From Neoechinorhynchus agilis (taxonomy: Eukaryota > Acanthocephala), in contig CM121341.1 in NCBI GenBank assembly GCA_051530055.1, positions 13,206,001 to 13,270,000 of the forward strand: 64,000 bases of DNA. The letters run 5' to 3'. Both the position numbers and the translations under genes were made by a program. Below the pieces are notes generated by a model. It was not told the origin of the DNA. It made no database searches and worked only from the letters and a program-made list of their open reading frames with translations. Shown piece after piece: positions 52,601 to 61,306 of the stretch; positions within the stretch are counted from its first letter, which is position 1; each line of letters begins with the position of its first letter.

Positions 52601-55600
52601 CCTCGTATTTAGTGCAAATCGCTAACGAATTCGTCCAAGAAAACCGATGTACAAGCAAATAGAGGCACTGAATCGGAACCAATCTGTTTGCACGCTCGTG
52701 GAATTTTTGTCGCGAACGATTTATCATTGGCAGCTTTGAAAATGGCCAGTTTTTTGCCGTTTTTCGCAAGCCAATTTTTTGCTTAAAACTTTTGAACCTC
52801 GTCTTTAGTGCAAATCGCTAACGAATTCGTCCAAGAAAACCGATATACAGAAAAATGGAGAGAGTGAATCGGAACCAGTCTATAGGTACGCTCGTGGAAT
52901 TTTGATCGCGAACGATTTATCATTGGCAGCTTTTAAAATGGCGACTTTGTTGCCGTTTTTCCCAAGCCATTTTTTTTCTTAAAACTATTGAACCTCGTCT
53001 TTAGTGCAAATCGCTAACGAATTCGTCCAAGAAAACCGATATACAACCAAATAGAGACACTGAATCGGAACCAATCTATTGGCACGCTTTTCGCAAGCCA
53101 ATTTTTTGCTTAAAACCATTGAACCTCGTCTTTAGTTCAAATCGCTTACGAATTCGTCCAAGAAAACCGATGTACAAGCAAATAGAGACACCGAATCGGA
53201 ACCAATCTATAGGCACGCTCATGGAACTTTGGTCGCGAACGATTTATAATTAGCAGCTTTGAAAATGGCGACTTTGTTGCCGTTTTTCGCAAGCCAATTT
53301 TTTGCTTAAGACTATTAAACATCGTCAATAGTGCAAATCGCTAACGAATTCGTCCAAGAAAAGCGATATACAACCAAATAGAGACACTGAGTCGGAACCG
53401 ATCTATTGGCACGCTCTTGGAATTTTGATCGCGAAGTATTTATCATTGGCAGCTTTGAAAATAGCCAGTTTGTTGCCGTTTTTCGCAAGCCAATTTTTTG
53501 CTTAAAACTATTTAACCTCGTCTTAAGTGCAAATCGTTAACGAATTCGTCCAAGAAAACCGATATAAAACTAAATAGAGACACTGAATCGGAACCAATCT
53601 GTATTCACGATCGTGGAATTATGGTCGCGAACGATTTATCATTGGCAGCTTTGAAAATAGCCAGTTTGTTGCCGTTTTTCGCAAGCCATTTTTTTGCTTA
53701 AAACTATTGAACCTCGTCTTTAGTTCAAATCGCTAACGAATTCGTCCAAGAAAACCGATATACAACAAAATAGAGACACTGAATCGGAACCAATCTATAG
53801 GCACGCTCGTGGAATTTTGGTCGCGAACGATTTATCATTGGCAGCTTTAAAAATGGCGACTTTGTTGCCGTTTTTCGCAAGCCAATTTTTTGCTTAAAAC
53901 TATTAAACCTCGACTTCATTGCAAATCGCTAACGAATTCGTCCAAGAAAACCGATATACAAATAAATAGAGGCAGTGAATCGGAACCAATCCATAGGCAC
54001 GCTCGTGGAATTTTGATCGCGAACGATTTATCGTTGGCAGCTTTGAAAATGGCGACTTTGTTGCCGTTTTTCGCAAGCCAATTTTTTGCTTAAAATTATT
54101 AAACCTCGTCAATAGTGCAAATCGCTAACCAATTCGTCCAAGAAAAGCGATATACAACATAATAGAGACAGCGAATCGGAACCAGTCTATAGGCACGCTC
54201 GTGGAATTTTGATCGCGAATGATTTATCATTGGCAGCTTTGAAAATGGCGACTTTGTTGCCGTTTTTCGCAAGCCAGTTTTTTTGCTTAAAACTATTGAA
54301 CCTCGACTTCATTGCAAATCGCTAACGAATTCGTCCAAGAAAACCGATATACAAATAAATAGAGGCAGTGAATCGGAACCAATCCATAGGCACGCTCGTG
54401 GAATTTTGATCGCGAACGATTTATCGTTGGCAGCTTTTAAAATAGCGACTTTGTTGCCGTTTTTCGCAAGCCATTTTTTTGCTTAAAACTATTGAACCTC
54501 GTCTTTAGTGCAAATCGCTAACAAATTCGTCCAAGAAAACCGATATACAGCAAAATAGAGACACTGAATCGGAACCAATATATAGGTACGCTCGTGGAAT
54601 TTTGATCGCGAACGATTTGTCATTGGCAGCTTTGAAAATGGCGACTTTGTTGCCGTTTTTCGAAGCCAATTTTTTGCTTAAAACTATTTAACCTCGTCTT
54701 TAGTGCAAATCGCTAACGAATTCGTCCAAGATAACCGATATACAACCAAATAGAGATACTGAATCGGAACCAATCTATAGGCACGCTCGTGGTTTTTTGG
54801 TCGCGAACGATTTATCATGGGCAGCTTTGAAAATGGCCAGTTTGTTGCCGTTTTTCGCAAGCCAATTTTACTTAAAACTATTAAACCTCGACTTTAGTGC
54901 AAATCGCTAACGAATTCGTCCAAGAAAACCGTTATACAACCAAATAGGGACAGTGAATCGGAACCAATCTATAGGCACGCTCGTGGAATTTTGGTCGCGA
55001 ATGATTTATCATTGGCAGCTTTTAAAATCGCGACTTTGTTGATGTTTTTCGCAAGCCAATATTTTGCTTAAAACTATTGAACCTCGTCTTTAGTGCAAAT
55101 CGCTAACGAATTCATCGAAGAAAACCGATATACAACCAAATGGAGACACTGAATCGGAACCATTCTATAGGCACGCTCGTGGAATTTTGGTCGCGAACGA
55201 TTTGCCATTTGCAGCTTTGAAAATGGCGACTTTGTTGCCGTCTTTCGCAAGCCAATTTTTTGCTTAAAACTATTGAACCTCGTCTTTAGTGCAAATCGCT
55301 AACGAATTCATCAAAGAAAACCGATATACAACCAAATGGAGACACTTAATCGGAACCATTCTATAGGCACGCTCGTGGAATTTTGGTCGCGAACGATTTG
55401 TCATTTGCAGCTTTGAAAATGGCGACTTTTTTGCCGTTTTTCGCAAACCAATTTTTTTCTTAAAACTATTGAACCTCTTCTAGCCGTTTTTCGCAAGCCA
55501 ATTTTTTGCTTCAAACTATTGAACATCGTCTTTAGAGACAATCGCTAAAGAATTCGTCCAAGAAAACCGATATACAACCAAATAGAGACACTGAATCGGA

Positions 55601-56446
55601 ACCAATCTATAGGCACGCTCGTGGAATTTTGGTCGCCAACGATTTATCATTGGCATCTTTGTAAATGGCGACTTTGTTGCAGTTTTTCGCAAGCAAGTTT
55701 TTTTCTCAAAACTATTAAACCTCGTCATTAGTGCAATTCGCTAACGAATTCGTCCAAGCAAATCGATATACAACCAAATAGAGACACTGAATCGGAACCA
55801 ATCTATAGGCACGCTCATGGAATTTTGGTCGCGAACGATTTATCATTGGCAGCTTTGAAAATGGCGACTTTGTTGCCGTTTTTCGCAAGCCAATTTTTTT
55901 TCTTAATACTAATGAACCCCGTCTGTAGTGCAAATCGCTAACGAATTCGTCCAAGAAAACCGATATACAACCAAATAGAGACACTGAATCGGAACCAATC
56001 TATAGACACGCTCGTGGAATTTTAGTCGCGAACGATTTATTATTGGCAGCTTTAAAAATGGCCAGTTTGTTGCCGTTTTTCGCAAGCCAATTTTTTGCTT
56101 AAAACTATTGAACCTCGACTTTAGTGCAAATCGCTAACGAATTCGTCCAAGAAAGCCGATATACAATTAAATGGAGACGCTGAATCGGAACCAATCTATA
56201 GGTATGCTCGTGGAATGTTGATCGCGAACGATTTATCATTGGCAGCTTTTAAAATGGCGACTTTGTTGCTGTTTTTCGCAAGCAAATTTTTTGCTTAAAA
56301 CTATTGAACCTCGTCTTTAGTGCAAATCGCTAACGAATTCGTCCAAGAAAACCGATATACAACTAAAGGGAGACACTGAATCGGAACCCATCTATAGGCA
56401 CGCTCGTGGAATTTTGGTCGCGAACGATTTGTCATTGGCAGCTTTG
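28700..56446. repeat. Diverged right part of the array with 'gcgactttg' monomers
   Basis: From about 28.7 kb the B-type variant (gcgactttgttgcc instead of ccagtttgttgcc) becomes frequent, and units carry many private substitutions. In 44.9-47.8 kb A and B types tend to alternate, giving a 392-bp dimer. Recent local copies persist: 38.4-38.85 against 41.2-41.65 kb (offset about 2,790), 45.1-45.5 against 46.1-46.5 kb (about 981), 53.9 against 54.3 kb (393), and about 43.8-44.5 against 49.5-50.2 kb (about 5,690). Truncated units sit near 51.33 and 53.09 kb. Confidence 0.8.
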
Positions 56447-56785
56447 TCCAACGGATTTCAATACCTACTAACCATGGTCGACCGACACACGGGGTGGCCC
56501 GAAGCCGTTCCAGTGAGCGACATAACTGCAGAGACCTGCGCAAAGGCATTCCTCAGCGCCTGTGTTGCTCGGTTCGGCGTACCGAGTCATATTACCTCCG
56601 ACAGAATAAACCAATTCACCTCCGGTATCTGGACGCACCTTGGCGACGCCCTCGGAGTAGACGTCCACCGTACGACCGCCTACCACCCGCAAGCCAACGG
56701 CATGGTGGAACGTTTCCACCGGCAGCTCAAATCCTCACTCACGGCTCGCCTCTCATCATCGGCGTGGGAAATGACGTGGTATTAA
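56447..56785 (+). mobile_element. Ty3/Gypsy-type LTR retrotransposon fossil, integrase-core fragment
   Basis: Directly abutting the last satellite unit is a fragment of an LTR-retrotransposon integrase catalytic core, recognisable by segments such as LLTMVDRHTGWPEA and TAYHPQANGMVERFHR, typical of the Ty3/Gypsy (Metaviridae-like) group. No other parts of the element (LTRs, gag, protease, reverse transcriptase) were found in the window, so it is a broken relic. Its GC content is clearly higher than that of the surroundings. The well-preserved protein sequence suggests that it is not very old. It may mark the site where the satellite met, or was inserted beside, an older element copy. Confidence 0.88.
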
Positions 56786-56953
56786 GTGCTGATTTTTTCA
56801 TTAAGACTAATCCGAGGTAGTTTTCTTGATTTGTTTTTTCGTTTGTTTCACTATAGGACTAGAACTGGGTTTTCCGAACTTTAGTATACCCCCATCACGT
56901 GGGAAGAATAAACGGAAATCGCGATAAAACCCATTTAAAAAACTCTTTTATTA
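56786..56953. other. Short spacer, nothing recognised
   Basis: AT-rich sequence between the integrase fossil and the 3' end of the next minus-strand gene; it should include that gene's 3' UTR. No repeat or site identified. Confidence 0.5.
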
Positions 56954-57634
56954 TCAATTAAATTTTCCAAGTATCATTCCGGTAAATATTGCGCACAGTA
57001 ATAATAATAACACTATTACAATCAACATTGTAATTATAATACATCGGTATTCTTCTAGTTCTGCTACAGCGTTCTTTGTTGTCAACGTCTTATGCTGCGT
57101 GATTTTCCTTAAATTAGGTTCAATTAATTTGCTATTAGCCTGGCATGTGCTAGTATCGTCAGTATCTAGTTCCATTATTGGAGTTTCGCCCTGTTCTTTT
57201 TTCTTCAAAACGGGAGCAATCATTATTTCGCCTTTGTCCTCTTGCATAACATCCTCAACGATTTTTGCCCATCGTTCTCGTAAATCCTGCCAGGCATTCT
57301 TGTTCTTGGGGTATTTGCAAGAAATTCCATTTTCAGTTACATTATTATCCAGATCAGAATGAATTACAGAAACATCCATTTGATTAATGCAATCCATTGA
57401 ACATTTCTCGTTACCATTTAAACGGCCGTTTTCCTTGTCTTTGCTTTCCGAACTCCGGATGCATTTAGTGAAATAGCTCAATATTCGTCGGAAACTTCTT
57501 GTCTTCGAATTTTCATCTTGCTTAATTGTACGTTGTTTAGACTTACTTCTTTGCCTCATACAAAATAATTTCCACGTCACTAAATGAAAACGAGTGGAGC
57601 AAAACGTAGTTGAATTTCTATACTTACTTTTCAT
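56954..57634 (-). CDS. Tail-anchored membrane protein of unknown function
   Basis: The ORF encodes 226 aa. The C-terminus holds one strongly hydrophobic segment (about residues 197-222, with IIITMLIVIVLLLLL) followed by only four residues (GKFN), so the protein is probably anchored by its tail with the bulk in the cytosol. The rest is charged and hydrophilic: an N-terminal Lys/Arg/Ser-rich region, a segment with NAWQDLRERWAKIVEDVMQ that should be helical, and a final AVAELEEYR before the membrane. A 48-bp GT-AG intron may occupy 57580-57627 (donor GTAAGT right after the first codons, acceptor catttag); splicing stays in frame and gives 210 aa starting MKMTWKLF. No family recognised. Its start is 43 bp from a possible plus-strand start at 57678, so the two may share a promoter. 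Confidence 0.72.
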   Translation of the reverse strand: MKSKYRNSTTFCSTRFHLVTWKLFCMRQRSKSKQRTIKQDENSKTRSFRRILSYFTKCIRSSESKDKENGRLNGNEKCSMDCINQMDVSVIHSDLDNNVTENGISCKYPKNKNAWQDLRERWAKIVEDVMQEDKGEIMIAPVLKKKEQGETPIMELDTDDTSTCQANSKLIEPNLRKITQHKTLTTKNAVAELEEYRCIIITMLIVIVLLLLLCAIFTGMILGKFN

Positions 57635-57677
57635 TTTACTATTAACGCCACTTTATTACTAACTAAAACGTTTTAGG

Positions 57678-58261
57678 ATGCCAAGTTGCCATAGCGATGC
57701 AAAAAAAATCCTGAATTCTGATTGGATAGATTTTAAGATTATCGTTGTTCCTCTTTTGGCAAAAGAATATTAACTTGATGGTCTTGTGCTCTAACTTAAC
57801 GATATCATCGAACGTTTAGAATCCTTCGATATTATTTAACCTTTAAAATTCGAAACGAAATTCATTGGTGCTAATTTTTGTGTAGGGCGAAGTTTGCTGA
57901 TCTTTTAAAACGGAATACACTCAAATTTGGTAGGACAAAAACAATCGCGTCCCGATTGGAAAAGGCGACAAAATTAAGGTTCAGTAATGTTCCTTTTTAT
58001 CAATCAGGCCGTTGATACAATAATTTGATCACGATTCTATCCATAGGACACATTTGTTTTTCTCAGTGTTCTTCTATTATCCGACAAAATAGGTTCGATT
58101 CCACTTTGAGAACTATCGCGGCCACATCTCCTTATTGCGATGCGTTCCTCGGATCAGAAAACGCTCACGGTTTCGATTTACGAGCTGCTTCAACGTACAA
58201 AACGTATATATTAGAAAACTTGCGAGCAAAACTAAAGTATATTGATCGATATTCAAATTAA
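57678..58261 (+). CDS. Candidate multi-exon gene, poorly resolved
   Basis: Three coding-like pieces lie in order on the plus strand: an ATG-started stretch at 57678-57773 (MPSCHSDAKKILNSDW...), a stretch from about 57887 (AKFADLLKRNTLKFGRTK...) preceded by a possible acceptor ending at 57885, and a last stretch from 58067 to the stop at 58261 (RTIAATSPYCDAFLGSE...) preceded by a good acceptor ttttctcag. The second and third pieces can join in phase through a weak donor near 57989. The first could not be joined in phase by a GT donor. The final stop is three bases from the end of the convergent copper-transporter gene. No family recognised. It may be a real small gene or partly chance. Confidence 0.38.
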
Positions 58262-58264
58262 ATT

Positions 58265-58928
58265 TCAATGACAGCTCTCATTACAGTCCATCAAGCTTGT
58301 ACGTCTCCAGCCGAACAACCAGTGTCCAAGAACTGATCCGAGTACAACAGCCAAAAAGAGGTAAGTGTTAAATGTCATCGCTATGAGCATAAGCATGAAC
58401 CCAGTGGCTATTTGGACCAGGTGAAGGAGCGTTTGAATGGTGTGACCGACTGAAAAAATTCTTCGGGCCATTGGTGGACGGGAATGACCGATCACTCCTA
58501 CCGGACACCCACAACTGTTTCCATTTGCAGATTGGACACAGCATTGTTGATCTGCTGGTTGTTCATCGGGTACTGCTGTGGGCAAATACCGGCTTTGGGT
58601 CAATCTTGAACACCCTTTCACAATTTGAATTTGAAGTAAATACTCTCTTAAGATCTTAATTCCTTCATACATAGCTGACAGTATTGCGATTCCAATGCAC
58701 GACCAGACCATTGCTATGAAACCATAGGAAAAAGGCTTCTTATTGATCGGTATCTGGCAAACCTGATGTAGATTTTATCCGCCATCCGGTAAATAGAACA
58801 ACTTCGTCCACTCCTCCATGAAAATACATCTTTGCTTTAAAATTTAGAAATTATCAATTGAATAATATCAAACAAACCTTCATTGCGTGATGGTGGTCGT
58901 CACTTGTCATTCTGTGGCTTGAGTTCAT
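58265..58928 (-). CDS. CTR1/SLC31-family high-affinity copper transporter, complete
   Basis: Copper(I) uptake channel of the plasma membrane, acting as a homotrimer. Inferred exons on the minus strand: 58928-58878, 58829-58763 and 58713-58265, with introns of 48 and 49 bp; 567 nt give 188 aa with all phases consistent. The N-terminus is short with Met and a DDHHH cluster that could bind copper. MYFHGGVDEVVLFTGW leads into TM1 (about residues 40-60, MVWSCIGIAILSAMYEG). TM2 holds the signature MLIAM (MxxxM) that forms the selectivity filter. TM3 holds GSVLG (GxxxG) that packs the trimer. The C-terminus ends ESCH, close to the HCH end of human CTR1. The cytosolic loop between TM1 and TM2 is Cys-rich (QQCC, SCGCP), which is unusual. 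Exon 1 was fixed by splice phase rather than by an open frame. Confidence 0.93.
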
Positions 58929-59544
58929 CTTCACTGTGGTGAAAATAGGAATTTCGTTTATGTTAATGCGACTCGTGAGTCAAACGGTATTAGTCTTCCC
59001 ACAAACGTCACCGTAGTCTTTCATTCAAAGATAGACAGACTCGTGGTCTATTTAATTAAACCAGTAGCCTTTTACAAAACAACATTCATCCAATTAGGCC
59101 GTGAGTTTAAAATAGAAATTCTTGAACTAGAGAAAGCGCCCCCTAAAACTGATTTAATTCTTTCAACTCACTAAACGACAACCTATTGCATCTCAGATTA
59201 TACAATAGGATATATAATTTATTCTTCTAACCTTTAAAAAACAATTATTTTGCCTGAGAAGAGTCGGACTCTCCTCTGTAACCCAGCCTTCATTTCCTGT
59301 TCCTCTGTCAAATAGGTTAAAAAAACTCTGTTACGTGCCAGAAAACGATGAATTCACTTTTCCACTCCTCAAGACTTATGAGTAGGTTACGAATCATGTG
59401 AATTTTCAGCGTCATTGAATTCCAGAAATGGAGGAAATGTAACAACGTAGCCAATAATTATACAGCATTAGAAGCAATGAATGCTCATTGTTTACATTTT
59501 TACAGCGAAAGCATCGGCAAATGCAGAAATGTTTTTTATGACCT

Positions 59545-59675
59545 AAAAAATTGAAGTGGTTCATTGAATTCGATATTTCAGCACACAAGTTTGTGCCCTT
59601 ACAAGAAAAAGTACTTAAACGGCCTTAATAAGATTGTGTGCCTCAGAAATATCGAATTCAATAAATTACTTAAAA
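59545..59675. repeat. Foldback hairpin, family sharing GAATTCGATATTTC
   Basis: TTCATTGAATTCGATATTTC near 59560-59580 pairs with GAAATATCGAATTCAATAA near 59645-59664. Loop sequences include cacacaagtttgtgcc and aacggcctta. It is a diverged sister of the next hairpin. Confidence 0.7.
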
Positions 59676-59728
59676 TTTTCAACAATACAAAAAGGGCACG
59701 AATAAATCAATCTTAAAACATAGTCAGA

Positions 59729-59905
59729 AATGTTTTTTTGCGGCCTAAAAGATTAAAGTAATTCAATGAATTCGATATTTCTGAGGCACACAATCTTATC
59801 AAGGCCGTTTAAGTGTTTTTTTATCGCAAAGGCATAAGATTGTGTGTCTCAGAAATATCGAATTCAATAAATTACTTTAATTTTTTCCGTCATAAAAACA
59901 CTTCT
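59729..59905. repeat. Foldback hairpin with about 70-bp arms
   Basis: The arms about 59729-59799 and 59835-59905 are imperfect inverted complements (gaattcgatatttctgag...cacaatctta and the reverse). Its ends (cagaaatgtttttttg and the complement) extend beyond those of the neighbouring sister element. Confidence 0.75.
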
Positions 59906-59950
59906 GACTATGTTTTACGAATTAAGGTACCGTCAAAATCAATCTGCTCT

Positions 59951-60232
59951 CTATAAATCCGGATTTAAGTAGTGGCATAATAGTCGGAAACCGAAATCCT
60001 TGAGGTGCCCACGAAACAGCCAAAAGGCGCGTTTCCACAACGCAACCACGTCGTTTATGAAATGGATTGGCGCAGTTTTGTATAGTCTGAAACAATCGGG
60101 CATGTCACTAATCGAAGTACCTGAGAGCGACATCTTAGAGTCCTCAAATTCATTGTGACACGAACTACGAGACCCACATGTCGGTCGTTTTACTTTTAGG
60201 AGAATATCCGAGTTTAAATTCGATTGAAACAA
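59951..60232 (-). CDS. Small ORF, 93 aa, divergent from the DDI1-like locus
   Basis: An ATG-started 93-aa frame. The C-terminal half (from about MPDCFRLYKTAP to HYLNPDL) has an amphipathic, aromatic-rich composition that looks coding, whereas the N-terminal part is Ser-rich and less convincing. No domain recognised. It starts 30 bp from the plus-strand ATG of the ubiquitin-like ORF, so a shared bidirectional promoter is likely if both are real. Confidence 0.45.
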   Translation of the reverse strand: MFQSNLNSDILLKVKRPTCGSRSSCHNEFEDSKMSLSGTSISDMPDCFRLYKTAPIHFINDVVALWKRAFWLFRGHLKDFGFRLLCHYLNPDL

Positions 60233-60262
60233 AGTGTTATACCGATTTTAACTCCCTTATAG

Positions 60263-60496
60263 ATGAAAATCTCAGTACTTAGAGAATCAGACGAACGTAT
60301 ATTTGTTGTGGATATGGCCGCAAATTCAACGGTTTCAATGTTGCGTTCATCGATTCATTTGTCTTTGTATGCCGACAAACAAAGTCCAGAAGGTATCATC
60401 ATCAAACACAATGGACAAGAAATCAATGATCAATTGAACAGACTTCTGACCGATATTGGAATTGTGAATGACGATCTAGTGATTGTATACTCTTAG
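60263..60496 (+). CDS. Ubiquitin-like domain ORF, probable N-terminus of DDI1
   Basis: 77 aa starting MKISVLRE and covering a complete ubiquitin-like fold: a first strand pair (ISVLRESDERIFVVDM), a helix beginning TVSMLRSS, the segment PEGIIIKHNGQEI typical of ubiquitin-like domains, and the closing strand DDLVIVYS. In DDI1 proteins such a domain binds the proteasome or ubiquitin and precedes the retropepsin-fold protease that starts 54 bp downstream here. The frame ends with its own stop. The GT donors before the stop are all phase 0, and I find no AG acceptor in the matching phase before the protease ORF. So the two parts may be separate genes, be joined by an unusual splice or micro-exon, or be separated by a sequence error. 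Confidence 0.68.
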   Translation: MKISVLRESDERIFVVDMAANSTVSMLRSSIHLSLYADKQSPEGIIIKHNGQEINDQLNRLLTDIGIVNDDLVIVYS

Positions 60497-60549
60497 ATAA
60501 TTAATCTCTTCTTAAATGAGATCAATTATTAGTAAGCTATAATAGACCT

Positions 60550-61306
60550 ATGACCGACCAATTGCATATTGTAGGGAACCGTGCTCCGTCCGGGTTCGCT
60601 GATCTCGACGTTTCGGTTCAACGAGCGATCGAAAAACGGATAAGGTATTGCTTGGTTTTGATAAAAAATCAAACGTAAACGTCGATCGCATACTTTTTAA
60701 AGAGAAACCAACATTGCAAGGAACATGGAACTCGCATTTGAACATTTCCCAGAAACTTTTGCGTTAGTGACAATGCTCTTTATTGACTGTAAAGTGAATA
60801 ACCATGCGTTAAAGGCATTCGTGGATACAGGTTTGGTGACTTTGTAGTGAAACTGCTATTCCAATTAAACGTATAGGTGCTCAAATGACCATTATGAGCA
60901 AGTCTTGTGCTGAAAGATGCGGTCTTATGCACCTGGTCGATGAACGGTTTCGAGGATTAGCAATGGGAGTTGGATCCCAAGTTATTGTCGGTCGAGTTCA
61001 TATAGCGCAACTCGAGATAGCCAATGTGTTTGTCAATGCCACATTCAATATCTTATCTGAACAAGCCTTCGACGTGATTATAGGTCTTGATCTCCTAAAA
61101 CGGCATCAGGTACGCGATATTGTGGTTTTATCGCCTGAACTAAATTCCTTGAACAGTGTTCAGTTGATCTCGAACAGAACTGCCTTTTCGTCAAAGTTGA
61201 TCAGAAACGAGTGAGAGCCAACTTCTTACCAGAACGAGATTTGCCTGATGTCGCAAAACAAATGTTCAATTCGAATCAATCAGGCCGTCTACAAAACCGT
61301 CCATGA
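60550..61306 (+). CDS. DDI1-like aspartyl protease (retropepsin fold), host gene
   Basis: Ubiquitin-directed aspartyl protease; in animals DDI1/DDI2 cuts heavily ubiquitinated substrates such as NRF1/SKN-1A. Inferred exons: 60550-60644, 60703-60830, 60877-61109, 61157-61306, with introns of 58, 46 and 47 bp; 606 nt give 201 aa, all phases consistent. Motifs: [11 protein letters not shown], then the active-site loop [12 protein letters not shown], assembled across the intron at 60831-60876. The loop has DTG where most DDI1 proteins have DSG. Then CAERCGLM, the flap region [12 protein letters not shown], and [16 protein letters not shown], the family hallmark after the second psi-loop. [10 protein letters not shown] follows near the end. 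No UBA domain, and the long linker and helical domain that normally separate the UBL from the protease are nearly absent. ATG 60550 is the first in frame. Confidence 0.88.

Larger units (their letters stand above)
11708..56446. repeat. Tandem satellite array, 196-bp monomer, about 228 units
   Basis: The whole 44.7 kb is head-to-tail copies of one monomer without interruption by a gene. The period is 196 bp, seen for example in recurrent segments at 47343, 47735 and 47931. A hand count of the consensus gives 80 G+C in 196 (about 41 percent) and 13 CpG against about 8 expected. Landmarks per unit: taaCGAATTCGtcc (a GAATTC palindrome), TCGCGA, and a short AAGC/GCTT hairpin around a run of T. Because 196 is not a multiple of three and stops recur, the 60-107-codon open frames on both strands are by-products, not genes. 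Right-hand units differ more from the consensus than left-hand ones. The function, if any, is unknown; centromeric, heterochromatic or neutral satellite are all possible. Confidence 0.98.
58929..59950. other. Intergenic region with two related hairpins
   Basis: The first 600 bases hold the presumed promoter of the copper transporter and no recognisable gene or repeat. Two hairpins of one family follow at about 59545-59675 and 59729-59905. No ORF of note. Confidence 0.55.

Noticed and set aside
11708-56446. Dozens of 60-143-codon ORFs on both strands (for example at 10-50 kb, with repeated 'FHERAYRLVPIQCL'-like or 'SSKKTDIQ'-like products)
   Set aside because: They are translations of the 196-bp satellite. 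The period is not a multiple of three, frames close in every unit or two, and the same peptide recurs with every monomer.
11708-56446. CRISPR-like array
   Set aside because: There are no unique spacers between short direct repeats; whole 196-bp units repeat end to end, and the flanking genes are eukaryotic with introns.
11708-56446. CENP-B box in the satellite monomer
   Set aside because: The best candidate (ATTCGTCCAAGAAAACCGAT) shares TTCG and one A but lacks the required CGGG block.
56468-56719. Open frames on other strands over the integrase fossil
   Set aside because: Shadows of the GC-rich integrase-coding strand.
60550-61306. Retroviral or LTR-element protease
   Set aside because: Introns, the CAERCGLM and [14 protein letters not shown] motifs and the adjacent ubiquitin-like ORF identify cellular DDI1; the fold is shared with retropepsins but the gene is the host's own.
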